Source: an uncultured Kordia sp. (GTDB taxonomy: Bacteria > Bacteroidota > Bacteroidia > Flavobacteriales > Flavobacteriaceae). Taken from it: DNA of 64,000 bases. Under the pieces are notes generated by a model, which made no database searches, had not been told where the DNA came from, and saw only the letters and a program-made list of their open reading frames with translations. How positions within the stretch are numbered: position 1 is the first letter of the stretch; each line of letters starts with the position of its first letter. The DNA is taken from assembly GCF_947496985.1 (NCBI RefSeq), contig NZ_CANMEZ010000003.1, forward strand, positions 434,001 through 498,000, written 5' to 3'. The position numbers and the translations under genes were made by a program. Positions 34,111 through 42,748 of the stretch are shown here, piece after piece.

Positions 34111-34548
34111 TTATGCTGTGCAATTTGATTTGATTTTCTTTAAAATTGACTCTAACTGGACAATTTCTTCTTCTGAAATTCCTTGGAGAGCATTGTTTCG
34201 ATTGTCAATAATAATAGGCGCTAAGGTTTTTAAAACCTGCTTTCCTTTTGTTGTAATTTCTATTTTATATCTTCTTCTGTTTTCTTCGTTTATTGATCGT
34301 TTTAGATAATTTTTCTTCTCCATTAAATCCAACATTCGTGTCATAGAAGCATTGTCTTTAAAAGCCATTGCCGCAATTTCTTTCTGTGTTTTATCTGGAT
34401 ATTTATCTAAAAAAGCTAAAATCATTCCTTGATCAATAGTCATATCACTTACTTCACTAGAAAGCTGTTTTTGTGAAGACTTTCGATATTCTTTTATCGT
34501 AGATTCTATAGTATAAAAAATAGTTTCTGAAGGTGATTTTAGGTTCAT
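34111..34548 (-). CDS. MarR-family transcriptional regulator
   Basis: 145 residues from MNLKSPSETIFYTIESTIKE. The winged helix-turn-helix is clear: MTIDQGMILAFLDKYPDKTQ, EIAAMAFKDNASMTRMLDLM, then INEENRRRYKIEITTKGKQV in the wing. A perfect 12-bp palindrome lies 27 nt upstream. It probably represses itself and the adjoining S41 peptidase gene. The ligand is unknown. Confidence 0.9.
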   Translation of the reverse strand: MNLKSPSETIFYTIESTIKEYRKSSQKQLSSEVSDMTIDQGMILAFLDKYPDKTQKEIAAMAFKDNASMTRMLDLMEKKNYLKRSINEENRRRYKIEITTKGKQVLKTLAPIIIDNRNNALQGISEEEIVQLESILKKIKSNCTA

Positions 34549-34574
34549 AAATAAAATATTTGATACAATAATAG

Positions 34575-34586
34575 TTGATATATCAA
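34575..34586. promoter_or_regulatory. Candidate MarR operator
   Basis: TTGATATATCAA is a perfect 12-bp palindrome, with a second TTGATA half-site at 34559-34564. This sits where MarR proteins usually autoregulate. Confidence 0.5.
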
Positions 34587-34664
34587 TTATATGCAAATAA
34601 TTATCATAATATTAAGATTTTGAATAAGAGTGGAGTGTGTTATTATATATTGAAGACGAGTACT

Positions 34665-35459
34665 CTATTTGATTTCAAACTCATTAGAAAAAGGTACAAC
34701 TAAAATTTTCCCTCTTTCTTTAAATTCTAGTTTTCCTTGAATAAAATAATTTCCGCGTTGTAAAGAATCGAATGTGATATCTGAAAAAGAAGTGTTGTCA
34801 AGAACTGTATATTTCATATCAGTATTGATACCATCTTTACTAATCTTATCAACTATTACAGATCTATATTCATTAGAAGTTTGTGCAATTGCTGATGATA
34901 ATGATAGGACTGTACGATAATAATTTTGTGTCACTTTTATATCCACATGTTTTAGTGATTTAATATTATTTTTAATACTTGCAGGTTTACTTGAATGTTC
35001 AAAAGCATAACTCATAGCTATCACAAGGTTATTTCGCATTATATTTAGATGATATTTTGCATTGAGCTGATGATTTTTGTTATTCGTTAAAATACGATTT
35101 ATGGTATAACTTTTATCCGTTTTTACAAATTGTTCAATTTCATCTAATAATTGATTGTACTTAGTTTGTAATGGTTCAATTTCAGTGTTCTCAGCAACAA
35201 TGGCTGCATTTAATTTAGAAGAAAGTTCACCATATGTTTTATAAATAGCATCCAAGTTTTTAATACGTGTACTTGGTTTTTCCTCCGCTATCATATGGTA
35301 TTTTTTTTGTTGATACTCCAAAGCTTCTGTATTTACTTGATAAGTATGATACAGAAATGAATTGAGCTCTTTTAGTTCTTCCGAATTGTCTTTTTTACAA
35401 GATGATACACTCAAAAGTAGTAAAATAACTGGTAAAACAGATTTATATATGGATTGCAT
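34665..35459 (-). CDS. Lipoprotein, tandem paralogue A
   Basis: 264 residues. A lipoprotein signal ends LLLSVSSCKKD (Cys21). The mature part is helical for about 170 residues (ELKELNSFLYHTYQVNTEAL; ENTEIEPLQTKYNQLLDEIE) and ends with a short beta-domain (NTSFSDITFDSLQRGNYFIQ ... SNEFEIK). The neighbour at 35476 aligns along the whole length (IEPL-Y, IDKI--GI--KY, F-DI--DSL--G-Y-I-GK). No known family is recognised. Likely outer-membrane or periplasmic. Confidence 0.7.
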   Translation of the reverse strand: MQSIYKSVLPVILLLLSVSSCKKDNSEELKELNSFLYHTYQVNTEALEYQQKKYHMIAEEKPSTRIKNLDAIYKTYGELSSKLNAAIVAENTEIEPLQTKYNQLLDEIEQFVKTDKSYTINRILTNNKNHQLNAKYHLNIMRNNLVIAMSYAFEHSSKPASIKNNIKSLKHVDIKVTQNYYRTVLSLSSAIAQTSNEYRSVIVDKISKDGINTDMKYTVLDNTSFSDITFDSLQRGNYFIQGKLEFKERGKILVVPFSNEFEIK

Positions 35460-35475
35460 AGCTAGACTTTTTAGA

Positions 35476-36303
35476 TTATTTTACTTCAAATGTTTCACGA
35501 AATGGAATGTCTTTTTTTCCATTCCGATCAAAATATTGAACTTTTCCTTCAATTTGATATGTTCCAGGCGCCAAAGAATCTAGTATGATATCTGTAAAGT
35601 TTTGATTTTTAGCAATGTTATATTTTAGCTTTTTATCAATGCCATTCACAGTAATTTTATCGATACTAATATTTTTTTCCTCTTCTACAGTTTGAATTAA
35701 AGCGGATTTTAATGTAATTTTTGCTAAATTTTCATGTAGTGCTACAGCTGTGTTAATTCGAACGCGAATAATACCACAGACGGAAGTTGTTACTAAGCTT
35801 CCATAAATGGATTGATAGGCGAAAATCATTGATAATGTAAGACTATTTTTCATTGCTTTTAAACGATATTCAGTATTAAAATTTATATCATTCATAGCTG
35901 TAATATGAGGTGCTAATTTTTTTCGATAATGGGTTGGTAGATTATAAAGACTTAAAAAAAGTGTTTTAATTTCGGTAAAAAAATTGTCGTATTCTTGTAT
36001 AAGTGGCTCAATAGATGTCTCTTTTACAGTTATGGAACGATCAATTTTTAACATAAGTCGTTCATAAGCAACATTAATTGTATTGAGTTTCTCAGAATGA
36101 ATTATGGGTATCTCTTTACTTTTCTTAAAATAAATTGCTTTAGCACGATTTAATCCAATAATATTAAATGCATGGTTTGTTTCTAAAAAAGCGGTAAACG
36201 TTTTTAGTTCATCACTTACTTCTATTTGACAAGAAGAAAAACTGTAGAAAATGAAGCTAAAACTGAGTAATAGCCTGATTTTATAATATATAGATTTTGG
36301 CAT
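35476..36303 (-). CDS. Lipoprotein, tandem paralogue B
   Basis: 275 residues with signal peptide and lipobox-like FYSFSSCQIEV (Cys25). It shares with paralogue A the helical region around TSIEPLIQEYDNFFTEIKTL, the DKITVNGIDKKLKY segment and the closing FTDIILDSLAPGTYQIEGKV. The 16-nt gap shows they are cotranscribed. Divergence is high, so the duplication is old. Function unknown. Confidence 0.7.
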   Translation of the reverse strand: MPKSIYYKIRLLLSFSFIFYSFSSCQIEVSDELKTFTAFLETNHAFNIIGLNRAKAIYFKKSKEIPIIHSEKLNTINVAYERLMLKIDRSITVKETSIEPLIQEYDNFFTEIKTLFLSLYNLPTHYRKKLAPHITAMNDINFNTEYRLKAMKNSLTLSMIFAYQSIYGSLVTTSVCGIIRVRINTAVALHENLAKITLKSALIQTVEEEKNISIDKITVNGIDKKLKYNIAKNQNFTDIILDSLAPGTYQIEGKVQYFDRNGKKDIPFRETFEVK

Positions 36304-36411
36304 AGTTGGTTGGTTCTACAAATAGAACGATTTTCTATACATTATTAGTATCTATACTAAATATAAGTTTACGCAGTTTTCAATCTTTTAATTCTTGAAT
36401 CCTTCAATCTT

Positions 36412-36975
36412 TCAATTACGAAGTAAATACCACTGAATCGCCATAATCGTTTTTGTATCTTGGAACTCTTTGTTATGATACATTTGAATAACTCTTTCTT
36501 TTGATAACTTAACCAATTGAATATCTTCTTGTTCACTTTTGAGTCCGCCGCCTTCAGAAGTTTTATCTGTTGAATTAACTTCTGCATAATACAAAAAGCT
36601 TTTTTCGGAAGTTCCTCCAGGAGAAACATACGATGCATTTATAAATTCGACTGTTTCTATCTCATAACCGATTTCTTCTTCAACTTCTTCTCTAACTTTC
36701 TGTTCAGGATCATCGCCATGTGGTAACGAACCTGCTGTAATTTCTAACAGCCAAGCATCAGGTTCACTAATAGTAGGATATCTAAATTGTTTTGTAAATA
36801 AGAAGCAATCAGTATCTTTTTCATAAATAAGAATTGCTACAGAATTCCCTCTGTCCAAACACAATCGATCAGCAGTAATTTCTTTTTGATCAAATGTATC
36901 GTATGTAACGGTTGCTTTTTTTATCTTGAAAAAACCATCAAAAACAGTCTTTTCTTCTAAAATCTTATATTTCAT
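36412..36975 (-). CDS. Nudix hydrolase, NudK (GDP-mannose pyrophosphatase)-like
   Basis: 187 residues. The Nudix box is AGSLPHGDDPEQKVREEVEE followed by EIGYE. Downstream, ASYVSPGGTSEKSFLYYAEV closely resembles the MSPGG region of E. coli NudK. The N-terminal VTYDTFDQKEITADRLCLDR strand supports this subfamily. It would hydrolyse a nucleoside diphosphate sugar such as GDP-mannose or ADP-ribose; the choice between them is not provable from sequence. Monocistronic. Confidence 0.87.
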   Translation of the reverse strand: MKYKILEEKTVFDGFFKIKKATVTYDTFDQKEITADRLCLDRGNSVAILIYEKDTDCFLFTKQFRYPTISEPDAWLLEITAGSLPHGDDPEQKVREEVEEEIGYEIETVEFINASYVSPGGTSEKSFLYYAEVNSTDKTSEGGGLKSEQEDIQLVKLSKERVIQMYHNKEFQDTKTIMAIQWYLLRN

Positions 36976-37169
36976 CTATTTTAATATATAATTATAGCGC
37001 AGCTTTAAAATTCTCAAAACTAAAATATCATTGCTTCTGTTTTATAAATATATGATAAAGACTTTATTCGTACACGTATTTTCTGAACTTTGATAAAACC
37101 ACGTAAAAACACCCTAGTATAAAGTTGTGGTGCCATTTATCTTTATACAACTTAAAAAATTAACCTATT

Positions 37170-39278
37170 ATGGCAAATAAAAATCCAAAATTTAGAATCT
37201 ATCCTTCAATAGGAATTGCGCGACTTGGAAATGGTCCAGCAACTAAAGAAGAAGTGATATTTAGTCCAGAAATTCCTTGGGAAAATCTATACGATACAGA
37301 TCAAAATTATTTAACAAAAGACGGACGTTTAAAGAAACAAGCTCAACGTTTTTATATTTATGAATGTGACGATAATGGAAATCCAACAAGGCAAATTAAA
37401 ACAGATGATTTTGATATTGAATGGTCTGTAGAAGTCGCAAATAAAAAACCGTTTTGGTACGACTTCAACAACAGTTTAGATTTATCAGTAATGATTGAAG
37501 ATCATCAAAACTTATCTCCAAATTTTGCAAAAGATAAACTAGCGCCAGGCATTAGTGCTGAATATCGTAATCCAAATGTATTGGATCAAGGATTGCGTGT
37601 AGAAGGTGGTTATGATTATCGTAAAGATTTAGTAAATAGCCCAGGAATGGTAAGTGTGCATGAATTTGAAAAACGCAAAGAAATTAAAGGACAGTTTCCT
37701 TCTTCAAGATTTTCAAAAGATGGAATTAGCATGCTTGCAAAACGTATGAAAGTAGATTCAAAAGATGTAAATCTTGGAACAGTAGAATATGATGAAGATG
37801 GTACAATGATTTTTTATGGCGCAGATGGAATTTCGGCAGCATTGAATCCTTCAGATTTGAATACCGATTTTGCAGACAACTCCAACTGGTATGATGACAT
37901 TTGTGATGGACACATTACAGCCAAAATTCGTAGAAAAGATACAGGTGAAGAATATAGATTAGATGATGCAAATTCTGCAGCTTGGGTTGCATCAGCGCCA
38001 CCAGATTATGCGCCGCAAATTCAACCAATTTCAACAATGTATGATTTAATTACGGGAGCAGCTAATGAAAAGCACGAACCAGAATTGGCAACTGTATTTC
38101 CTATGATGTATCGTTTGTATAGAATGCAATGGGTAAACTTAGGTGATTTCTTAGCGCCATCATTTAAAGAAGCAATAGATGAATTAATTGCTAAAGATCA
38201 ATTCAAATACATTTATCAAAAAGAACCAAAAGCAGAAGCGGATGCGGTACGTGAAAAGATTTTCAATATGTTCCGTAATCCTGCATATAACATGTCGAAT
38301 GAACCAATCATTCCAAGTAAAAACGCTACAGATTTAGTAAATCGTGGAAGTGGAACAGACGAATTAAAACTTCCATACTATCCAGGAGATGCTATTGATT
38401 ATCCGGGAAGTCCAGCACAATGGTTTGCCATTCCTCCAATGCTTTATGAGCAATTAAGACAATGGCGTGATGGTAATTTCTATACACCAGACAGTTTTGA
38501 GTTCAAAAATATGGATGAAATGGGTGAGTTCTATCGTGAACGATTCTTAGAATCAGCAAAAGATGAAGCGCGTAAACCATTATTAATGACACGAGCAGTA
38601 TTAGAAACTTTATATGGAGGAGGTTTTCATCCTGGCGTTGAATTAACTTGGCCAATGCGTCACAATCAAATCTATGCTGAAAATGATGAAACATACAAAC
38701 TTATTGTAGACAATTCTAAATACAAAATTGGCGCATACGGATTACGTGAAGTACGATTAAACATAGCATCAAGATTTGAACAAGAAGCAATTTTTTATAA
38801 CAATTTTGGTTTCTCTATGACGGCAGATGATGTACGTAAATCAATGATCCCAGATAGTGAAGAAAGTTGGTTATGGAAAGTAACACCAGGCGATTTAACC
38901 AAATGGATGGGAATTCCTTGGCAATCAGATGCAGGAAGTTGCCAAGCTGTATATGTAGAAAAACAATATCCAGTTCCATCATGGTGGGCTGCAAACTTAC
39001 CAGTATTTGTATTACCAGCAGATAGTTATGAACAATTAAAAGATCCGAACATTTTACCTGATACCAAACGAAACATTTATGCCAATCGTTTAGCTTGGTT
39101 GCACACTGCCGATACTGGATTTATTGGATATCATGCAGAAGGTGGTTATATGAATGGCTTAATCAATATGGTATATCAATGGAAAGATATTGGAGTGGTG
39201 ACAGGAAGAAGACTTGATTTAGACATTGATGGAATTCCAGAAATTGTTTATGTAGCGTATGATGCAAAGGATAACTAA
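37170..39278 (+). CDS. LodA/GoxA-family CTQ-dependent amino-acid oxidase
   Basis: 702 residues, starting with the family signature FRIYPSIGIARLGNG. LodA-like enzymes oxidise amino acids (LodA L-lysine at the epsilon amine, GoxA glycine), releasing ammonia and hydrogen peroxide, and use a cysteine tryptophylquinone made from a Cys and a Trp of the protein. By comparison with the D512-x3-C516 spacing of LodA, the motif PWQSDAGSCQAVY gives Asp587 and Cys591; the likely partner is Trp643 in NRLAWLHT. This is the only Cys in the C-terminal half. No signal peptide is seen. The maturase-type flavoprotein follows. Substrate cannot be told. Confidence 0.88.
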   Translation: MANKNPKFRIYPSIGIARLGNGPATKEEVIFSPEIPWENLYDTDQNYLTKDGRLKKQAQRFYIYECDDNGNPTRQIKTDDFDIEWSVEVANKKPFWYDFNNSLDLSVMIEDHQNLSPNFAKDKLAPGISAEYRNPNVLDQGLRVEGGYDYRKDLVNSPGMVSVHEFEKRKEIKGQFPSSRFSKDGISMLAKRMKVDSKDVNLGTVEYDEDGTMIFYGADGISAALNPSDLNTDFADNSNWYDDICDGHITAKIRRKDTGEEYRLDDANSAAWVASAPPDYAPQIQPISTMYDLITGAANEKHEPELATVFPMMYRLYRMQWVNLGDFLAPSFKEAIDELIAKDQFKYIYQKEPKAEADAVREKIFNMFRNPAYNMSNEPIIPSKNATDLVNRGSGTDELKLPYYPGDAIDYPGSPAQWFAIPPMLYEQLRQWRDGNFYTPDSFEFKNMDEMGEFYRERFLESAKDEARKPLLMTRAVLETLYGGGFHPGVELTWPMRHNQIYAENDETYKLIVDNSKYKIGAYGLREVRLNIASRFEQEAIFYNNFGFSMTADDVRKSMIPDSEESWLWKVTPGDLTKWMGIPWQSDAGSCQAVYVEKQYPVPSWWAANLPVFVLPADSYEQLKDPNILPDTKRNIYANRLAWLHTADTGFIGYHAEGGYMNGLINMVYQWKDIGVVTGRRLDLDIDGIPEIVYVAYDAKDN

Positions 39279-39326
39279 AATGATTGTTTGTATGGCTCTA
39301 CAGTGCTATATAACATAGAATTATAT

Positions 39327-40406
39327 ATGAAAAAAGATGTAATTATTATAGGTAATGGCATTGCAGGCGTTACGCTTGCAGTGCTTTTACAACGTAAAGG
39401 AATTCCTTTTGTGTTACTGCATAGAAAAGTAGAAAAAGAAGCTTTTGCGCTTGGTGAAACTTTGCCACCGACTGCAATGCCTTTGTTGAATGAATTACAA
39501 CTACTTTCTGTTTTTGAAGAAAATGCATACCGAAAAACCTATGGATATCATTCTATGTGGGGAAGTTCGCGTGTAACAGATATCAACTTTTTTCATCACA
39601 ATCCGTATAAAAATGGATTGAAAATTAACAAACAACAAACGCTACAACAATTACGAGAAATTATCAAAGAAAACATGATTTCGTATCATAAAGAGTTTGA
39701 TATCATTCAAGAAGCACATGGAAATACAGTTGTATTGGCAAAAAATGAAGGAGTCAAAATAGTACAAGGTAAAATTCTAATAGACGCTACAGGAAGAAAC
39801 AGAGCTATTTTACAGAAATTGAATGTAAAAAGTAATGTTCATGATGAATTAGTTGCGTTGAGTTGCCATATTCCAAAAATAAAACATCCAAAACTCACAC
39901 ATGAAGTCTATGTGGAAAGTTTTAAAGAAGGTTGGGGAATTGTATCTGCATTAAACGAAATAGAAAATATTTGTACAATTTTTACTCATAAAGGGAACGA
40001 AATTTTATCAAAACTAAAAGATGTTTCTCAATGGAAAATTGTCTTGTCTGAAACAATGTATTTGAAAGATTTTTTGCAAGAAACCAATCAAGCAAAATTC
40101 AAAGGAGGCAATGCAAATTCGTCTGTAGCTGCACAAATAGCTGGAAGTAATTGGTTGGTACTTGGAGACGCTGCAATGTCTTTTGATCCGTTATCCTCAC
40201 ACGGAATTACCAATGCGATTTATACAGCTGCTAAAGCATCAGAAGCAATTGTAAAGAAACTCAACTTTGCAGATACAGAAGCATTTCCTGAATATGATTC
40301 CACTATGAAAACCATTTTTCAGCAATATTTACAATCTAAAAATAATTTGTATCAACAAGAAACACGTTGGAAAGATGCAACTTTTTGGAAACAGTTTTTT
40401 ATGTAA
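39327..40406 (+). CDS. LodB-like FAD-dependent oxidoreductase
   Basis: 359 residues from MKKDVIIIGNGIAGVTLAVL. The dinucleotide-binding GNGIAG, the GETLPPTAMPLLNEL motif and the second FAD motif WLVLGDAAMSFDPLSSHGIT match the tryptophan-halogenase-like flavoproteins that include LodB. LodB is needed to form the cysteine tryptophylquinone of LodA, and the gene order here is the same. The inner ATG is preferred over the one at 39288, because the family begins just before the FAD motif. Confidence 0.87.
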   Translation: MKKDVIIIGNGIAGVTLAVLLQRKGIPFVLLHRKVEKEAFALGETLPPTAMPLLNELQLLSVFEENAYRKTYGYHSMWGSSRVTDINFFHHNPYKNGLKINKQQTLQQLREIIKENMISYHKEFDIIQEAHGNTVVLAKNEGVKIVQGKILIDATGRNRAILQKLNVKSNVHDELVALSCHIPKIKHPKLTHEVYVESFKEGWGIVSALNEIENICTIFTHKGNEILSKLKDVSQWKIVLSETMYLKDFLQETNQAKFKGGNANSSVAAQIAGSNWLVLGDAAMSFDPLSSHGITNAIYTAAKASEAIVKKLNFADTEAFPEYDSTMKTIFQQYLQSKNNLYQQETRWKDATFWKQFFM

Positions 40407-40521
40407 TTGCGTATTTGTGAACTAATAGAACCCTTTTAGACAAAAGAGCAAAAACTACAAGTTAATAGCTTTCACTCTTTAAATATTTTTAAAAATAATG
40501 TCTGTATAATACAAATCTTAT

Positions 40522-41217
40522 TTAGGCAAATTTCACAAAGCCATTGGTATGATCATAATTATATTGAGTTATATCATATTTATTATTCGAATCAGGATTT
40601 GTGAAAACATAAAACGTACCAGCTTTTTGAGGACGTGTAAAATTTCCAGGCCATTGATTATCTTTCGAAAGTGATTGTAAAATATACGTTTTTTTATCAC
40701 CATCATCATTCCAAAGTCCTTGTCTGTCCCAACAAATAAGTGTAGAATGATTATCTGAAATTAGTCCTTCTTTGTTAAAACCTGGATCATCTTTTAATTT
40801 AACTTCAACATTCATTCCCGGATTTATAGTAGGATCTTTACTAGCTTGAATAGCATATGCTGATGGAATCACAGTTTGAAACGGGTTTTGTGTTTGCTGA
40901 ATTGTCCTTGGATCTTTTGTAATTACAAGATTTACTGTTGCCCAATGTTTAGCAATCCAATTTGGTAAATCAGCGGCTACATTTTTAGCTTCGGTAAAAC
41001 CATCTGGCGATAAGCGTTGCCTAGGAAGCGTTACAATACCTTCATTTGGATCGGGTAATGGATAATCTTTGCTTTCATGAATATAATAATAACTTTCATC
41101 TCGAGGATTATCTGGATGTGCTTTATTATAAGCATCCATTTCTTCTTTTTGTTTAGGAGTTGGAAGATCATGTGCATGTCTAAATACAATAATTGCAGCA
41201 GGTTTTGAATCACTCAT
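40522..41217 (-). CDS. Histidine-phosphatase-like protein (diverged)
   Basis: 231 residues, no signal peptide. AAIIVFRHAHD near the N-terminus resembles the RHG motif of the histidine phosphatase superfamily with Ala for Gly. LSPDGFTEAKNVAADLPNWI resembles its next conserved segment. A possible second catalytic His lies in SDNHSTLICWDRQGLW. Activity is uncertain because of the altered motif. It is convergent with the lodAB-like pair, so a functional link is only a possibility. Confidence 0.55.
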   Translation of the reverse strand: MSDSKPAAIIVFRHAHDLPTPKQKEEMDAYNKAHPDNPRDESYYYIHESKDYPLPDPNEGIVTLPRQRLSPDGFTEAKNVAADLPNWIAKHWATVNLVITKDPRTIQQTQNPFQTVIPSAYAIQASKDPTINPGMNVEVKLKDDPGFNKEGLISDNHSTLICWDRQGLWNDDGDKKTYILQSLSKDNQWPGNFTRPQKAGTFYVFTNPDSNNKYDITQYNYDHTNGFVKFA

Positions 41218-41376
41218 AACTATAAGTCGGTTTTAAGTATACGTTTAGTTACGTAAACTTTCTTCAAGATAGCCTAATGATATTCAGCATTTATTAAAAT
41301 TGCCTTATATCTTATACAATCGATACAATAAGGTTAGAAATACGTAGGAAAGAATGAATATTTAGGTAAATGTTTT

Positions 41377-42036
41377 TTATTTCTTTGAATTAATTGATGC
41401 TGTAAGATTTTGAAAAATCAAATCGTTTAGAAAATCATTTTCAAGTGATAAAATATTGTATTTTTTCTGTTTTAAGTAGACAATAATTCCTTTAGTTGGT
41501 AAATCATTAAAATAATAGGCAACATGTGAAATTTTGGCGCCTTCACTATTTTGTATATAATCAGTATTTAATATTGTAGAAACTTTATTCATTGTCAAAT
41601 CGTTCACCCAAAGTTTCTTTATTTCTTGTGTATATAAATTAGTTCTACCTATATACTCTTGTCCTTTACGAGTAATTTCATTACTTTGAAATAAAGGATT
41701 TTTATCATTATTAATAAACTCTTTCTCAATTTCAGATAAAAATTTACCATATGCTTGTGTTAGTTTATGGTAACGATTTACTTTATAAATACTTACGCTA
41801 TCATAGACTGATTTTTGTATTTCTATTTTTTTATTATTTGAGATTTCAACAAGAACTTTTCTATCTGCTGAAATTTTCATATCAATCTCATCGATCAAAA
41901 AGATTGTTCTATTTTCAATTTCAGCTCCCAAAATATTGAAGGAACCGTTAATATCTTTTGAAAATTCTGTAGTACATGCGCTTAAGAGATAAGTAATACA
42001 TATAAAGAAAATAGACTTTTTTATAGTTGAAATCAT
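41377..42036 (-). CDS. Lipoprotein of unknown function
   Basis: 219 residues with a lipoprotein signal (ITYLLSACTTE, Cys21). The mature part is predicted helical with many Lys and Glu (KLTQAYGKFLSEIEKEF). No family is recognised. It resembles the tandem lipoproteins at 34665-36303 only in size and helical character. Expressed alone, as far as can be seen. Confidence 0.6.
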   Translation of the reverse strand: MISTIKKSIFFICITYLLSACTTEFSKDINGSFNILGAEIENRTIFLIDEIDMKISADRKVLVEISNNKKIEIQKSVYDSVSIYKVNRYHKLTQAYGKFLSEIEKEFINNDKNPLFQSNEITRKGQEYIGRTNLYTQEIKKLWVNDLTMNKVSTILNTDYIQNSEGAKISHVAYYFNDLPTKGIIVYLKQKKYNILSLENDFLNDLIFQNLTASINSKK

Positions 42037-42167
42037 GGCTAAATATAAAGTTTCGATAGTTAAAAATAAAATCCATACGATACTAAATTTAGAAGTACTT
42101 TGGTAAAAAATAATTAGAATTTATTTGTTTTTCGCCTCAGTTCTTTGCTGTACACCGCTTTTTTCTT

Positions 42168-42608
42168 TTAATCATTGATTCCTGTCTTTATTTCACTTCT
42201 TGAAAAGTCTTCTCTGTCTATCGGATTATCACATAGTCTCTGCAACATTGCAATTTGTCCGATATGAGTTAGGATGTCCGAAAAAGGTCCTTGAAAAAGT
42301 GTTTTCGAATAGTTAATATCTAAATCCTTTTTATCTAGCAAGTAGTCAACTCTTTTCAATTCAGAGTTAAATCGTTCAATTTCGTTTTCAAAACTCACTT
42401 CTTCTATTTTTTCTTGCGGCATAGACTCTTGCTCAATGAAGACTCGTGTGGAATAGATTACATCATTCATATGATGGATTATTTCTTTTGAACTTCTGCT
42501 GCCTTTTCCTAGACTAAAGTCACTGAAGTTTTGCTGATTGCCATTTATCGATTTTTCAAAGCGATATTTTATTGTGGATATAATATGTCTTAGTAATTCG
42601 TTTTTCAT
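42168..42608 (-). CDS. DinB-like protein in a cassette-like unit
   Basis: 146 residues from MKNELLRHIISTIKYRFEKS. The pattern RSSKEIIHHMNDVI and FSDILTHIGQIAMLQRLCDN resembles DinB/YfiT four-helix metal-binding proteins, with His in IIHHM and ILTHIGQ as possible ligands. The longer TTG start would lie inside the flanking repeat. Short inverted repeats TGTACACC (42149-42156) and GGTGTACA (42618-42625) bracket the gene. Function unknown. Confidence 0.65.
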   Translation of the reverse strand: MKNELLRHIISTIKYRFEKSINGNQQNFSDFSLGKGSRSSKEIIHHMNDVIYSTRVFIEQESMPQEKIEEVSFENEIERFNSELKRVDYLLDKKDLDINYSKTLFQGPFSDILTHIGQIAMLQRLCDNPIDREDFSRSEIKTGIND

Positions 42609-42616
42609 TTTTTTTA

Positions 42617-42748
42617 TGGTGTACAACGGTTAGTATATGAGCTGTAGTGTTTTTTACGCACTAATTTTTTGGTTTATTATAATTCCTAATTATACAAAAA
42701 ATCCATAGAAGAGTTCCTAAATTCCACTATGACTTATATACATTGTTA
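42617..42748 (-). repeat. Cassette-spacing intergenic element C
   Basis: Read on the minus strand it begins AACAATGTATATAAG just after the SRPBCC stop codon and ends CTAACCGTTGTACACC just before the DinB-like gene. It shares a GGAACTC block and the general start/end pattern with elements at 44851 and 46852. Confidence 0.6.
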
